A DNA stretch of 64,000 bases from Streptomyces collinus Tu 365 (GCF_000444875.1 NC_021985.1:5104170-5168169), one strand, 5' to 3'. Shown: positions 45,130 through 54,791, counted from the first letter of the stretch. Numbers and translations are program-made. Notes: generated from the sequence alone by a model not told the origin.

Positions 45130-46836
45130 GTGAATCAGATGCAGGGCCTGCTCATAGCGGGCCGCTACCGGCTCGCCGATTCCATCGGCAGCGGCGGCAT
45201 GGGCCGGGTGTGGCGCGCCCACGACGAGGTGCTGCACCGGAAGGTCGCCGTCAAGGAGCTGACCGCCGCGCTCTACGTCTCCGAGAGCGAGCAGGCCGTG
45301 CTGCTCGCCCGCACCCGGGCCGAGGCCCGTGCCGCGGCGCGCATCAACCACTCCGCCGTCGTCACCGTTCATGACGTGCTCGAACACGACGGCCGCCCGT
45401 GGATCGTGATGGAACTGGTCGAGGGCCACTCGCTGGCCGACGCGGTCAAGGAGCGCGGGCGCATCGACCCGCGGGAGACCGCGCGGATCGGCCTGTGGGT
45501 GCTGCGGGCGCTGCGCGCCGCGCACACCGCCGGTGTGCTGCACCGGGACGTCAAGCCCGGCAACGTGCTGCTCGGCCGGGACGGCCGGGTCCTGCTCACC
45601 GACTTCGGCATCGCGCAGATCGAGGGCGACACCACCATCACCCGTACCGGAGAGGTCGTCGGTTCGGTCGACTACCTCGCCCCCGAGCGGGTGCGCGGCC
45701 ACGACCCCGGCCCGTCCTCCGACCTGTGGGCGCTGGGCGCCACGCTGTACACGGCGGTGGAGGGCCGCTCGCCGTTCCGCCGTACCTCGCCGCTGACCAC
45801 CATGCAGGCGGTCGTCGAGGAGGAGGCGTCCGAGCTGCGGTACGCCGGTCCGCTCGGCCCCGTCATCACCGCCCTGCTGCAGAAGGACCCGGCGCGGCGG
45901 CCCGGCACGGACGAGACGGAGCAGCTGCTCGCCGAGGCGGCGGAGGGCCGGCGGCCGAGCGCGGCGCAGGTGTACGTGCCCACACGGTCCGGCCTCCGGC
46001 CGGAGCCGCCGACGGGCCCGACGCACGCCGGCGCGGAGCGGGCCACGGGGACGCCGTACCCGCCGGCGACCGGGCCGACGCGGGTCGCAGGCCCGTACGG
46101 CACGGCGTCCGGGCAGCACACGCCGGTCCCGCAGGGGCAGCCGGTACAGCAGCCACAGCCGGCACGGCAGCCCAGGCGTCGCAGACTGCGCACGCTCGCC
46201 CTGGTGGTGGCCCTCGCCGCGATCGTCGGCGGGGGAGTCGCGGTCGCACTGCAGCAGTTCGGCACGAGCCACCACGGCGGCTCCGCCCCCCGGACGTCGA
46301 GCCCCGGTCCCAGCGGCAGTGGCAGCGCCAGTCCGAGCGGCGGTGGCGGCGAGGGGACGGTCCCGGCCGGCTGGGAGCGGATCAAGGACCCGGTGGGCTT
46401 CAGCATCTCCCTGCCCAAGGGGTGGAGGCGGACCGTCTCCATCGACCAGGACGGCCTGCGGCAGGTCGACTACTCGCCCGACAAGGGCAAGCACCTGGTG
46501 CGGGTCGCCGTCGACACCGCGCCGGACTTCGCCTCCTCGTACGAGCACATGACCAAACTGAACCAGAAGGTCTCAGGGCGGCTGGTGGCCTACAAGCAGC
46601 TCGTCTTCAAGCAGGAGCTCTTCCGCGACCAGCCGGGCAGCCGCTGGGAGTACACGTGGGACGCGCTGGCCAAGGACCCGCCGCACTACTTCCCCGGGCC
46701 CTACCACGCGATCGACGTGGGGTACATGACCGAAGCCGGCACCGAGTACGCCCTCTACTCGGCCTCTCCGGCCGACGACTGGGCCACCACCAGGAAGCAG
46801 TTCGACTGGATCCTGCGCAGCTTCCAGGAGGGCTGA
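45130..46836 (+). CDS. Transmembrane Ser/Thr protein kinase (cluster member 3)
   Basis: 568 residues from GTG 45130, with GGGG just upstream and TAGTCT as a possible -10. Complete kinase domain: GSGGMGRVW, VAVKEL, HRDVKPGN, DFGIAQIEG, APERVRG. A Pro/Gln/Thr linker leads to a membrane helix near 360-380 (LALVVALAAIVGGGVAVAL) and an extracellular domain with FSISLPKGWRR and SRWEYTWD, as in members 1, 2 and 4. Confidence 0.94.
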   Translation: MNQMQGLLIAGRYRLADSIGSGGMGRVWRAHDEVLHRKVAVKELTAALYVSESEQAVLLARTRAEARAAARINHSAVVTVHDVLEHDGRPWIVMELVEGHSLADAVKERGRIDPRETARIGLWVLRALRAAHTAGVLHRDVKPGNVLLGRDGRVLLTDFGIAQIEGDTTITRTGEVVGSVDYLAPERVRGHDPGPSSDLWALGATLYTAVEGRSPFRRTSPLTTMQAVVEEEASELRYAGPLGPVITALLQKDPARRPGTDETEQLLAEAAEGRRPSAAQVYVPTRSGLRPEPPTGPTHAGAERATGTPYPPATGPTRVAGPYGTASGQHTPVPQGQPVQQPQPARQPRRRRLRTLALVVALAAIVGGGVAVALQQFGTSHHGGSAPRTSSPGPSGSGSASPSGGGGEGTVPAGWERIKDPVGFSISLPKGWRRTVSIDQDGLRQVDYSPDKGKHLVRVAVDTAPDFASSYEHMTKLNQKVSGRLVAYKQLVFKQELFRDQPGSRWEYTWDALAKDPPHYFPGPYHAIDVGYMTEAGTEYALYSASPADDWATTRKQFDWILRSFQEG

Positions 46837-46907
46837 CCCCGGCGGACGGCACACTTGGCCGATCGCCGTCCCGGAAGGCGCCCGTCCGATGCGGCATGAT
46901 GGGGCGC

Positions 46908-48626
46908 ATGGGGACCGAGGGGGACGTCTTCCGTGTGATCGCGGGCCGTTACCGCCTGGAGGCGTTGATCGGCCGCGGGGGCATGGGCGTCGTGTGGCGG
47001 GCGACCGACCAGTTGCTCGGCCGGCGGGTCGCGGTGAAGGAACTGCCGCTGGAGGAGACGCCTTCCGCCGCGGACGCCCTGCGCCGGCGTGACCGCACGC
47101 TGCGCGAGGCCCGCGCGGTCGCCCAGTTGCGCCATCCGCACATCATCGTCGTGCACGACGTCGTCGAGGACGGCGAACGGCCCTACATCGTCATGGAGCT
47201 GATCGACGGGGGTTCGCTCGCCGACCGGATCGCGGCGCGCGGCCCGGTCGACGCCGCCGAGGCCGCCCGGATCGGCATCGACCTGCTGAGCGCACTGCGC
47301 ACCGCCCACGAGGCCGGCATCCTGCACCGCGACATCAAGCCCGCGAACGTGCTCGTCGAGTCCGGCACCGAGCGTGTCGTCCTCACCGACTTCGGGATCG
47401 CGCGGATCGCGGGCGCGACGACGCTCACCGAGACCGGCTCCTTCGTGGGCTCGCCCGAGTACACCGCGCCCGAGCGGATGTCCGGGGCGCGCACCGGGTC
47501 CGAGTCCGACCTGTGGTCCCTGGGCGCGCTGCTGTGCACCGTGCTCAGCGGCGAGTCGCCGTTCCGCCGCGACTCCCTCGGCGGCATCCTGCACGCCGTC
47601 GTCTCCGCCGACATCCACCCGCCCGCGCAGGCCGAGCCGTTGCTGCCGGTCGTACGGGGCCTGCTGGAGCGCGATCCGGACCGGCGGCTGGACGCGGCGG
47701 ACGCGGAGCGCATGCTGCGGACGTTCCTGGAGACGGGCCGCACCCCGGCGGCGCCGGGCGCCGCCGCCACCGGCGGCACGCCCGGGACGGTCGACCACGG
47801 CGGCCGTACCACCGGGGCGCCCTACACGCCGACCCAGCACGACGTGCCGCACCGGCCGGTGTCCGCCGCGGCGTCCACCGCCGAACGGCCGCCGCCCGTA
47901 CGGCAGTCGCCGCGCGGGGTGCTGGTCGCCGCGCTGCTCGTCGCCGCGGTCGCCGGGGCCGGTGTGTCCGCGGTGGCGCTGCTGTTCAACCAGGGCGGCG
48001 ACGGACCCGGCGGCACTCCGGGCACCACCGCCACCGGCCCCACCACCGGACCGGCACCGACGAGCGGCCACCCGTCCCGTACCACCGCGAGCGACTCCCC
48101 GCCCGGGACCACCACCGGCGCCTCGCCGTCCTCGACGCCGACCTCGAGCAGCGCGCCCGCGGCCTCCCGCGGCCACACCGCCCCCTCCGGCTACCGCACG
48201 GCCCGGGACCCGGCCGGCTTCTCCCTCGCCGTACCCCAGGACTTCACCCGCGACCGGCAGGGCGAGCGGATCTTCTACCTGTCGTCCGGGCAGACGTTCC
48301 GCCTCGGCATCAGGGTCGCCGCGCCCGAGGCGGGCGGACCCGCCGCGGTGATGAACCGCGCCGCTGCCGACGGGCCGAGCACCAACCCCGGCTACCACGA
48401 CGGCCGGGTCACCGGGACCTCGCACGCCGGAGGGCCCGCCGCCCTCTGGGAGTTCACCTGGGACGGCTTCAGCGCCGCCGAGGGCTCGCGCCACACCTAC
48501 GACCTGTGCTGGGAACAGGACGGCCGGATGTACGACGTGTGGGTGTCGGCGCCGGTCGGCAAGGTCCGCGAGGCCCGGGAGTACTTCGACGTGGCCGTGG
48601 ACACCTTCTCCGTCACGGCTCGGTGA
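46908..48626 (+). CDS. Transmembrane Ser/Thr protein kinase (cluster member 4)
   Basis: 572 residues. CATGAT is followed seven bases later by ATG 46908, a leaderless layout. Kinase motifs are intact: GRGGMGVVW, VAVKEL, HRDIKPAN, DFGIARIAG, APERMSG. A linker of about 60 residues precedes one helix (LVAALLVAAVAGAGVSAVAL, about 343-363), a Thr/Ser/Pro-rich stalk and an extracellular domain with FSLAVPQDFTR and LWEFTWDG. Confidence 0.94.
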   Translation: MGTEGDVFRVIAGRYRLEALIGRGGMGVVWRATDQLLGRRVAVKELPLEETPSAADALRRRDRTLREARAVAQLRHPHIIVVHDVVEDGERPYIVMELIDGGSLADRIAARGPVDAAEAARIGIDLLSALRTAHEAGILHRDIKPANVLVESGTERVVLTDFGIARIAGATTLTETGSFVGSPEYTAPERMSGARTGSESDLWSLGALLCTVLSGESPFRRDSLGGILHAVVSADIHPPAQAEPLLPVVRGLLERDPDRRLDAADAERMLRTFLETGRTPAAPGAAATGGTPGTVDHGGRTTGAPYTPTQHDVPHRPVSAAASTAERPPPVRQSPRGVLVAALLVAAVAGAGVSAVALLFNQGGDGPGGTPGTTATGPTTGPAPTSGHPSRTTASDSPPGTTTGASPSSTPTSSSAPAASRGHTAPSGYRTARDPAGFSLAVPQDFTRDRQGERIFYLSSGQTFRLGIRVAAPEAGGPAAVMNRAAADGPSTNPGYHDGRVTGTSHAGGPAALWEFTWDGFSAAEGSRHTYDLCWEQDGRMYDVWVSAPVGKVREAREYFDVAVDTFSVTAR

Positions 48627-48679
48627 CCGGTTCGGCCGCTCTGTGGCTCCGGGCGCGCGTGGCGCGATATGGATGACAC

Positions 48680-49387
48680 ATGAGCAGTGACGGGGGAGTC
48701 GGCCGCACCGCCGACGACACGACGAGTTTTGTTCTGCAACCGCCGACCCCGCTCCCCGGGGCGCGGCCGCACCCGCAGCCGGACCCACGACCGGCCCCGG
48801 CACCGGCGTCACATCCGGCCCCGGCCCCGGCACCGGTACCGGTACCGGCGTCGCATCCTGCCCCGGGCCCGGCGTCACATCCGGCACCGGCACCGGCCCC
48901 GGCGTCACGACCGGCACCGGAGCAGGGGGCCGGGCGGCTGGTCGCCGGGCGGTACCGGCTGCTCGCCAGGCTGGGGCACGGCGGGATGGGCACCGTGTGG
49001 CGGGCCAAGGACGAGATGGTCGACCGCGAGGTCGCCGTCAAGGAGCCCCGGGTGCCGGACTCGCTTCCCGAGCGGGAACGCGCCAACGCCTACGAGCGGA
49101 TGCGCCGGGAGGCACGCGCGGCGGCCCGGCTCGACCATCCCTCGGTGGTCGGCGTGCACGACGTCGCGGTCGTCGACGGCCGGCCGGCCGCCGCCAACAC
49201 CGTCGCCTTCACCACGGACGACAGCCAGGACCCGCGTCCGCGCGAGATCGAGATCTTCTACTACCGCACCGGGTCCGGCGACCTGTACCGGCTCTTCGTC
49301 GGCTACCCGGGCAGGGGCGACTTCACCGCCCGCGGCCGCGAGGTGGCGAGGACGGCCATCGCGAACCTGAAGATCGGCACGCCCTGA
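48680..49387 (+). CDS. Internally deleted Ser/Thr kinase (cluster member 5)
   Basis: 235 residues in an open frame. A Pro/Ala/His repeat (about 37-80) leads into a normal kinase N-lobe: GHGGMGTVW, K121 in VAVKEP, VHDVAVVDGRP. At about residue 169 it jumps straight to what looks like the C-terminal end of a sensor domain (IEIFYYRTGSGDLYRLF to LKIGTP). The HRD loop, DFG, C-lobe, membrane helix and most of the outer domain are missing, so it cannot be a kinase or span the membrane. An in-frame deletion near 49185 explains it. Whether the remnant is made is unknown. Confidence 0.8.
   Translation: MSSDGGVGRTADDTTSFVLQPPTPLPGARPHPQPDPRPAPAPASHPAPAPAPVPVPASHPAPGPASHPAPAPAPASRPAPEQGAGRLVAGRYRLLARLGHGGMGTVWRAKDEMVDREVAVKEPRVPDSLPERERANAYERMRREARAAARLDHPSVVGVHDVAVVDGRPAAANTVAFTTDDSQDPRPREIEIFYYRTGSGDLYRLFVGYPGRGDFTARGREVARTAIANLKIGTP
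48791..48920 (+). repeat. Pro/Ala-coding tandem repeat in kinase member 5
   Basis: CCGGCACCGG-type units with interspersed GGCGTCACATCC encode repeats of PAPAPASHPAP. They precede the kinase N-lobe. Slippage-prone, no other role seen. Confidence 0.75.
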
Positions 49388-49484
49388 CGGGCCGTGAGGC
49401 CGGGTGGCGGGTTCACCCCGCGCCGCGGGGCCGCACGAGCCCGCGGCTTCGACAACGGCGTGGTGCGCACGGTACTCATGTGAC

Positions 49485-50495
49485 ATGACTGGAGACGGCG
49501 AACTCCCGCCCGGCGTACGTGTGATCGGCGGGCGCTATCGGCTCCTCGCACCCCTCGGCGCCGGGCCGTCCGGCACGGTCTGGCGGGCGCGCGACGAGTC
49601 GGCGTCGCGGGACGTCGCCGTCAAGGAGCCCGTGCTGCCCGGCGATCCGGTGGACGACGAGGAGAGCCGGCGCGCGGCGCACCGGCTCTACCGCGAGGCC
49701 AGGACCGCCGCCCGGGTGCGGCATCCCTCGGCCGTCACCCTGCACGACGTCGTCACCGAGGACGGGCTCCCGTGGATCGTCATGGAGCTGGTCGAGGGCG
49801 AGTCGCTGCGGGAGGCCGTCCGGCGCGGGCCGCTGCGCCCCGCCGAGGCCGCGCGGATCGGGCTCGCGGTCCTCGGCGCGCTCAGGGCCGCGCACGCCGT
49901 CGGGATCGTGCACCGGGACATCAAGCCCGCCAACGTCCTGATCGAGGCGGGCACCGGGCGGGTCGTCGTCACCGACTTCGGCATAGGGGACCGCCACGCC
50001 CAGGAGGCGCCCGCCGGGTTCGTCGCCCCCGAGCGCGCGTCCGGCCCCGGCGCCGGGCCCGCCTCCGACCTGTGGTCCCTCGGCGCGCTGCTGGCCGCCG
50101 CCGTCGAGGGCGGGGACGCGGGAGCGCTGGAGCCGCTGCTGACCCGGCTGCACGCACCGGACCCGGCGGAGCGGCCGGACGCGGCGGAGGTCGCGGCGGC
50201 CCTGGAGGCGTGCGCGGGGACGACGCCCGCAGCGGCCCCGACCGGGCCGGCCCCGGCGCACGACCCCGAACCGGCCCCGGCGCACGAACCCGAACCGGCT
50301 GCCGTGCACGAACCGGCCGCCGCCCACGACCCCGAACCGGTTGCGAACTCCCAGGCCCCCGCGACCGTGCCCGGCACCGCCCCCGGCACCGACCCCCGTC
50401 CCGGCCCGCGCGCCGACCCTCCCGCCGACCCGCCCCGCCGCACGCCCTTCGCCGCCCTCGGTCTGCTGCTGGCGAGAAAACCCGGTGCCGAGTGA
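49485..50495 (+). CDS. Ser/Thr protein kinase without membrane domain (cluster member 6)
   Basis: 336 residues from ATG 49485. The kinase domain (about 15-255) has GAGPSGTVW (glycine loop with Pro-Ser instead of Gly-Met), VAVKEP, HRDIKPAN, DFG and APERASG. It has a short activation segment (DFGIGDRHAQEAPAGFVAPE), shorter than its neighbours. The C-terminus is an AHDPEP/AHEPEP repeat and a Pro-rich tail ending LLARKPGAE, with no helix or sensor domain, so it is cytoplasmic. Either a natural soluble kinase or a shortened member of the cluster. Confidence 0.88.
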   Translation: MTGDGELPPGVRVIGGRYRLLAPLGAGPSGTVWRARDESASRDVAVKEPVLPGDPVDDEESRRAAHRLYREARTAARVRHPSAVTLHDVVTEDGLPWIVMELVEGESLREAVRRGPLRPAEAARIGLAVLGALRAAHAVGIVHRDIKPANVLIEAGTGRVVVTDFGIGDRHAQEAPAGFVAPERASGPGAGPASDLWSLGALLAAAVEGGDAGALEPLLTRLHAPDPAERPDAAEVAAALEACAGTTPAAAPTGPAPAHDPEPAPAHEPEPAAVHEPAAAHDPEPVANSQAPATVPGTAPGTDPRPGPRADPPADPPRRTPFAALGLLLARKPGAE

Positions 50496-50621
50496 TCGTC
50501 ACCCGACAACGCCCTGATCAGCGCATTCGCTGCCAGTGATCGCTGGCGTCGTGTGAGCACTCGGTGAATCCCCGTTACCGACGGGTACCCAAAGCCCCCG
50601 CCGCGGCATACCCTGCGGCTC

Positions 50622-52235
50622 ATGACGGACTCGCAGGCCCCGGACCTCACCGGTACCAACCCGCTCGCGCCCGCCCCCGAGGGCGTCCGCACCGCCGCCG
50701 ACGTGGTCACGCCCGAGCTGGTGGCCCAGCTGACCAAGGGCGTCGTCGGCTCCGGCCGTACCGCCAACCACACCCCGTTCACCGGCGACAAGCTGGCGGA
50801 CCTGCCCGAGTCCGGCCCCGAGGACGTGCGCAGGGCCTTCGAGGCCGCGCGGGCCGCGCAGGCCGTCTGGGAGCGGACCCCGGTCAGGCAGCGCGCCGCC
50901 GTGCTGCTCCGCTTCCACGACCTGCTGCTGGAACGGCAGGGCGAGGTCCTGGACCTGGTGCAGCTGGAGACCGGCAAGGCCCGGCTGCACGCCCACGAGG
51001 AGGTGCAGGCCGTCGCCGTGGCGGCCCGCCACTACGGCCGCAAGGCCCCCGGCTACCTGCGCCCCAAGCGCCACACCGGCGCCGTCCCCACCCTCACGAA
51101 GGTCTCCGAGCTGCGCCACCCGCGCGGTGTCGTCGGCCAGATCGCCCCCTGGAACTACCCCCTGGAGCTGTCGGTCGGCGACGCGCTGCCCGCCTTCGTC
51201 GCCGGCAACGCGGTCGTGATGAAGCCGGACACCGAGACCTGCCTCACCGCTCTGTGGGCGCGGGACCTGCTCATCGAGGCCGGGCTGCCCGCCGACGTGT
51301 TCCAGGTCGTGCTCGGCGAGGGCCCGGTCGTCGGCCCCGAGCTGGTGCGGCACGCCGACTACGTCTCCTTCACCGGCTCCACCCGCACCGGCCGCGAGGT
51401 CGCCCAGGGCGCCGCGGCCCGTCTGGTCGGCGTCTCCCTCGAACTCGGCGGCAAGAACGCCATGCTGGTGCTGGACGACGCCGACATCGAGAAGGCGGCC
51501 GCGGGCGCCGTGCGCGCCTGCTTCTCCTCGGCCGGTCAACTGTGCATCTCCATCGAGCGGTTGTACGTCCACGAGTCCATCGCCGACACCTTCCTGGAGC
51601 GCTTCGCGGCGCGTACCCGGGCGATGCGGCTCGGCAACTCCCTCGCCTACGGTGCCGAGATGGGCTCGCTGGCCGGGGAGCGGCAGCTCAAGGCGGTCGA
51701 GCGGCACGTGGAGGACGCCGTCGCCAAGGGGGCGAAGGTGGTCGCCGGCGGCGTGGCCCGCCCGGACATCGGCCCGTACTTCTTCGAGCCGACCATCCTC
51801 GACGGCGTCGAGGACTCCATGGCCGTCTGCGACGAGGAGACCTTCGGACCGGTCGTCTCCGTCTACCGGTTCGGCACCGACGACGAGGCGGTCGAGCGCG
51901 CCAACGCCACGCCGTACGGCCTGAACGCCTCGGTGTGGACGACGAGTGCCCGCCGCGGTCTGGACGTCGCCTCCCGGCTGCGCACCGGCACGGTCAACGT
52001 CAACGAGGGCTACGCGCCGGCCTACGGCAGCGTGCAGTCCCCGATGGGCGGCATGAAGGACTCCGGCCTCGGCCGCCGCCACGGCTCCGAGGGCATCCTC
52101 AAATACACCGAGGCCCAGACGGTGGCCCGGCAGCGGCTGCTGCCGATGGCGCCGTCGCTGGGCATGGACGACGAGAGGTACGCCCAGTTCATGAGCCGCA
52201 GCCTGCGGCTCATGAAGGCGTTCCGGTTCCGGTAA
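50622..52235 (+). CDS. gabD2: Succinic semialdehyde dehydrogenase (NADP type)
   Basis: 537-residue aldehyde dehydrogenase, closest in layout to actinobacterial succinic semialdehyde dehydrogenases. Cofactor and catalytic motifs are IAPWNYPLEL, SFTGSTRTG, LELGGKNAML (general base Glu) and SSAGQLCISIERLYVH with the nucleophile Cys. ATG 50622 follows TACCCT as in leaderless genes. Role: converts the GABA-derived semialdehyde to succinate. Substrate choice is by family resemblance. Confidence 0.88.
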   Translation: MTDSQAPDLTGTNPLAPAPEGVRTAADVVTPELVAQLTKGVVGSGRTANHTPFTGDKLADLPESGPEDVRRAFEAARAAQAVWERTPVRQRAAVLLRFHDLLLERQGEVLDLVQLETGKARLHAHEEVQAVAVAARHYGRKAPGYLRPKRHTGAVPTLTKVSELRHPRGVVGQIAPWNYPLELSVGDALPAFVAGNAVVMKPDTETCLTALWARDLLIEAGLPADVFQVVLGEGPVVGPELVRHADYVSFTGSTRTGREVAQGAAARLVGVSLELGGKNAMLVLDDADIEKAAAGAVRACFSSAGQLCISIERLYVHESIADTFLERFAARTRAMRLGNSLAYGAEMGSLAGERQLKAVERHVEDAVAKGAKVVAGGVARPDIGPYFFEPTILDGVEDSMAVCDEETFGPVVSVYRFGTDDEAVERANATPYGLNASVWTTSARRGLDVASRLRTGTVNVNEGYAPAYGSVQSPMGGMKDSGLGRRHGSEGILKYTEAQTVARQRLLPMAPSLGMDDERYAQFMSRSLRLMKAFRFR

Positions 52236-52333
52236 CCCGCCCGCGGGCGCGGGGCCGCACCGGTGTGTGCGGCCCCCGCGCGAGCGCGACCGGCCACAGA
52301 GCACCCGCACGCGAACCCGACGAGGAGAACCCC

Positions 52334-54124
52334 GTGCCCCAGGACGCTTACGACTACGACGTCCTAGTCATCGGCTCCGGCTTCGGCGGATCGGTGTCCG
52401 CCCTGCGCCTGACGGAGAAGGGCTACTCGGTCGGCGTGCTGGAGGCGGGCCGGCGCTTCACCCGCGACAGCCTCCCCAAGAACTCCTGGGACCTGAAGAA
52501 CTACCTCTGGGCCCCCAGGCTCGGCATGTACGGCCTCCAGCGCATCCACCTGCTGGGCAACGTCATGGTGCTGGCGGGCGCCGGAGTCGGCGGCGGCTCG
52601 CTGAACTACGCCAACACCCTGTACGTGCCGCCGAAGGCGTTCTTCGACGACCCCCAGTGGCGGGACATCACCGACTGGCAGGAGGAGCTGCGGCCGTACT
52701 ACGACCAGGCGCGGCGCATGCTCGGGGTGCGGCTCAACCCCACCATGACCCCCTCCGACGTGCACCTGAAGGCGGCGGCGCAGCGGATGGGCGTCGGTGA
52801 CACCTTCCACCTCGCGCCGGTCGGCGTCTTCTTCGGCGACGGCGAGGACGCCGACGGCACGGCGAAGGCGAAGCCGGGCGGGGAGGTCGCGGACCCGTAC
52901 TTCGGCGGCGCCGGCCCGTCCCGCAGGGCCTGCACCGAGTGCGGCGAGTGCATGACGGGCTGCCGGCACGGCGCGAAGAACACCCTGAACGAGAACTACC
53001 TGTACCTCGCCGAGAAGGCGGGCGCGGTGGTCCATCCCATGACGACGGTCGTGTCCGTCACGGACGACTCACGGGGCGGGTACGCGGTGACGACGCTGCC
53101 GACGGACCGGAAGAAGAAGGGCAGGGGCCGGGTCTTCACCGCGCGGAAGGTCGTCGTCGCGGCCGGCACCTACGGCACCCAGACCCTGCTGCACCGCATG
53201 CGGGCCGGCGGTCAGCTGCCGTACCTGTCCGCCCGGCTCGGCGACCTGACCCGCACCAACTCCGAGGCTCTGGTGGGCGCGCAGACCGATGACCGGCGCT
53301 ACCGCAAGGCCACCGGTGAGGCGCGGGCCGACTTCACGCGCGGTGTCGCCATCACGTCCTCGGTCCACCCGGACGACAACACCCACATCGAGCCGGTGCG
53401 CTACGGCAAGGGGTCCAACTCGATGGGCGGCCTGTCGATCCTCCAGGTGCCCTACGCCGAGGGCTCCTCGCGGGTCCTGGCCTGGCTGGCTAACGCGGCC
53501 CGCCACCCGGTGCTGGTCGCCCGCTCGCTGTCCAACCGGCGCTGGTCGGAGCGGACGATCATCGGCCTGGTGATGCAGTCCCTGGACAACTCGCTGACGA
53601 CCTACCTGAAGCCCGGCGGCGTCGGGAAGGGCCTGCTGACCGCCCGGCAGGGGCACGGCGCCCCCAACCCCAAGCAGATCAGAGCCGCCTCGGAGGCCGC
53701 GACCGCGCTCGCGGCCGAGATCAACGGCTTCCCCGGCAGCAACGTCGGCGAGCTGATGGGCACCCCGCTGACCGCGCACTTCCTCGGCGGCTGCCCCGTC
53801 GGCGACTCCCCGAAGACCGGGGTGATCGACCCGTACCACCGGCTCTACGGTCACCCCGGCATCTCCGTGGTGGACGGGGCCGCCGTCTCGGCGAACCTCG
53901 GCGTCAACCCGTCGCTGACGATCACCGCGCAGGCCGAGCGGGCCATGTCGTACTGGCCGAACAAGGGCGAGGAGGACCCGCGCCCCGCCCAGGGCGCGGT
54001 GTACGAGCGGCTGAAGCCGGTGGAGCCGCGGCACGCGGCGGTGCCCGCGGACGCGTTCGGCGCGCTGAAGCTGCCGTTCCTGGGTATGCCCGCGGTGCCG
54101 CCGAGGGAGCGGCCCGCGCGGTAG
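52334..54124 (+). CDS. GMC-family FAD oxidoreductase (cholesterol-oxidase-like)
   Basis: 596 residues from GTG 52334 (GAGGAG upstream). FAD motif DVLVIGSGFGGSVSALRL, GAGVGGGSLNYANTLY, and the C-terminal HFLGGCPVGDS with VVDGAAVSANLGVNPSLTI identify a GMC enzyme of the cholesterol-oxidase-like branch. The insert CTECGECMTGCRHGAKNTL has four cysteines spaced like a cluster-binding site. No Tat signal is visible, so it is probably cytoplasmic. Substrate unknown; it follows the aldehyde dehydrogenase and could share a pathway. Confidence 0.9.
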   Translation: MPQDAYDYDVLVIGSGFGGSVSALRLTEKGYSVGVLEAGRRFTRDSLPKNSWDLKNYLWAPRLGMYGLQRIHLLGNVMVLAGAGVGGGSLNYANTLYVPPKAFFDDPQWRDITDWQEELRPYYDQARRMLGVRLNPTMTPSDVHLKAAAQRMGVGDTFHLAPVGVFFGDGEDADGTAKAKPGGEVADPYFGGAGPSRRACTECGECMTGCRHGAKNTLNENYLYLAEKAGAVVHPMTTVVSVTDDSRGGYAVTTLPTDRKKKGRGRVFTARKVVVAAGTYGTQTLLHRMRAGGQLPYLSARLGDLTRTNSEALVGAQTDDRRYRKATGEARADFTRGVAITSSVHPDDNTHIEPVRYGKGSNSMGGLSILQVPYAEGSSRVLAWLANAARHPVLVARSLSNRRWSERTIIGLVMQSLDNSLTTYLKPGGVGKGLLTARQGHGAPNPKQIRAASEAATALAAEINGFPGSNVGELMGTPLTAHFLGGCPVGDSPKTGVIDPYHRLYGHPGISVVDGAAVSANLGVNPSLTITAQAERAMSYWPNKGEEDPRPAQGAVYERLKPVEPRHAAVPADAFGALKLPFLGMPAVPPRERPAR

Positions 54125-54152
54125 CCGGAGGCCGGCGCAGGCCGCCCGAGGC

Positions 54153-54186
54153 AGGGACCTGCGTCCCCCTCCGAACGCAGGTCCCT
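54153..54186 (+). terminator. Terminator after the GMC gene
   Basis: AGGGACCTGCGT (54153-54164) and its exact complement (54175-54186), followed by a pyrimidine-rich stretch with TCTTCTT. Confidence 0.85.
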
Positions 54187-54304
54187 CGCTCTTGCCGTCT
54201 TCTTGATCCGGCAGCAGGTTTGATCAGCGGGGACCCCGAACGGTTGCGCCGCCGCGCCGGCTTTCCGAGTGGCGTGCGTCACAGTGTCGTCGGGGGGCAT
54301 GGCG

Positions 54305-54338
54305 AAGGGCCCCGCGGGACTTGAGCCGCGGGGCCCTT
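54305..54338. terminator. Second perfect hairpin in the GMC-chorismate mutase gap
   Basis: 13-bp stem AAGGGCCCCGCGG (54305-54317) with 54326-54338 and an 8-base loop. It faces the convergent chorismate mutase gene and may end that transcript or a small RNA from the region to its right. Confidence 0.75.
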
Positions 54339-54791
54339 CCTCGTCAGCACCGACGTCAGGGCAGCGCCGGTGCCTGGCGGCGCCGGGGGGTTGCGCCGCC
54401 TGGGGTGTGGTCTCGACCCCGGCGGACGGGTCTGATCGGCCAAGTGCCATGGCCCGCGCGGGGACTTGGGGCTTGTACGCATCGTGCTGGATGAGCGAGG
54501 CATCCGCAACCGTTTGGCCCGGCACTGGTGCATATTTGCAGTTTTCCGCCGGTCGGCCCCGGGCGTCCCCGGAGCCGACCGTTCTCTTGGGTGACCGGGC
54601 TGCTGTCCCCTGCCGTCCGGCCACTTCCCTGGGGCGAGGTCCCACGGCGCACGGCACGACCCGTACGCCTCATCGCCCCAGCGAGCCACGCGTGGTTCTC
54701 TCGGGCCCGCCCCTGGCTGGCACGGACACCGGGATCAACGAAGCGGTGCGCGGGCCGGTCACGCGCCGTACGGGTGAGTCCGCGACCGAAC
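54339..54791. other. Intergenic region, possible structured RNA
   Basis: About 450 bases with no credible protein gene. CCAAGT (54439) and ACTTGG (54463) bracket a hairpin. An AT-rich island (CATATTTGCAG, about 54532) could be a promoter on either strand; on the minus strand it points towards the hairpin at 54305-54338. Nothing can be assigned firmly. Confidence 0.4.
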
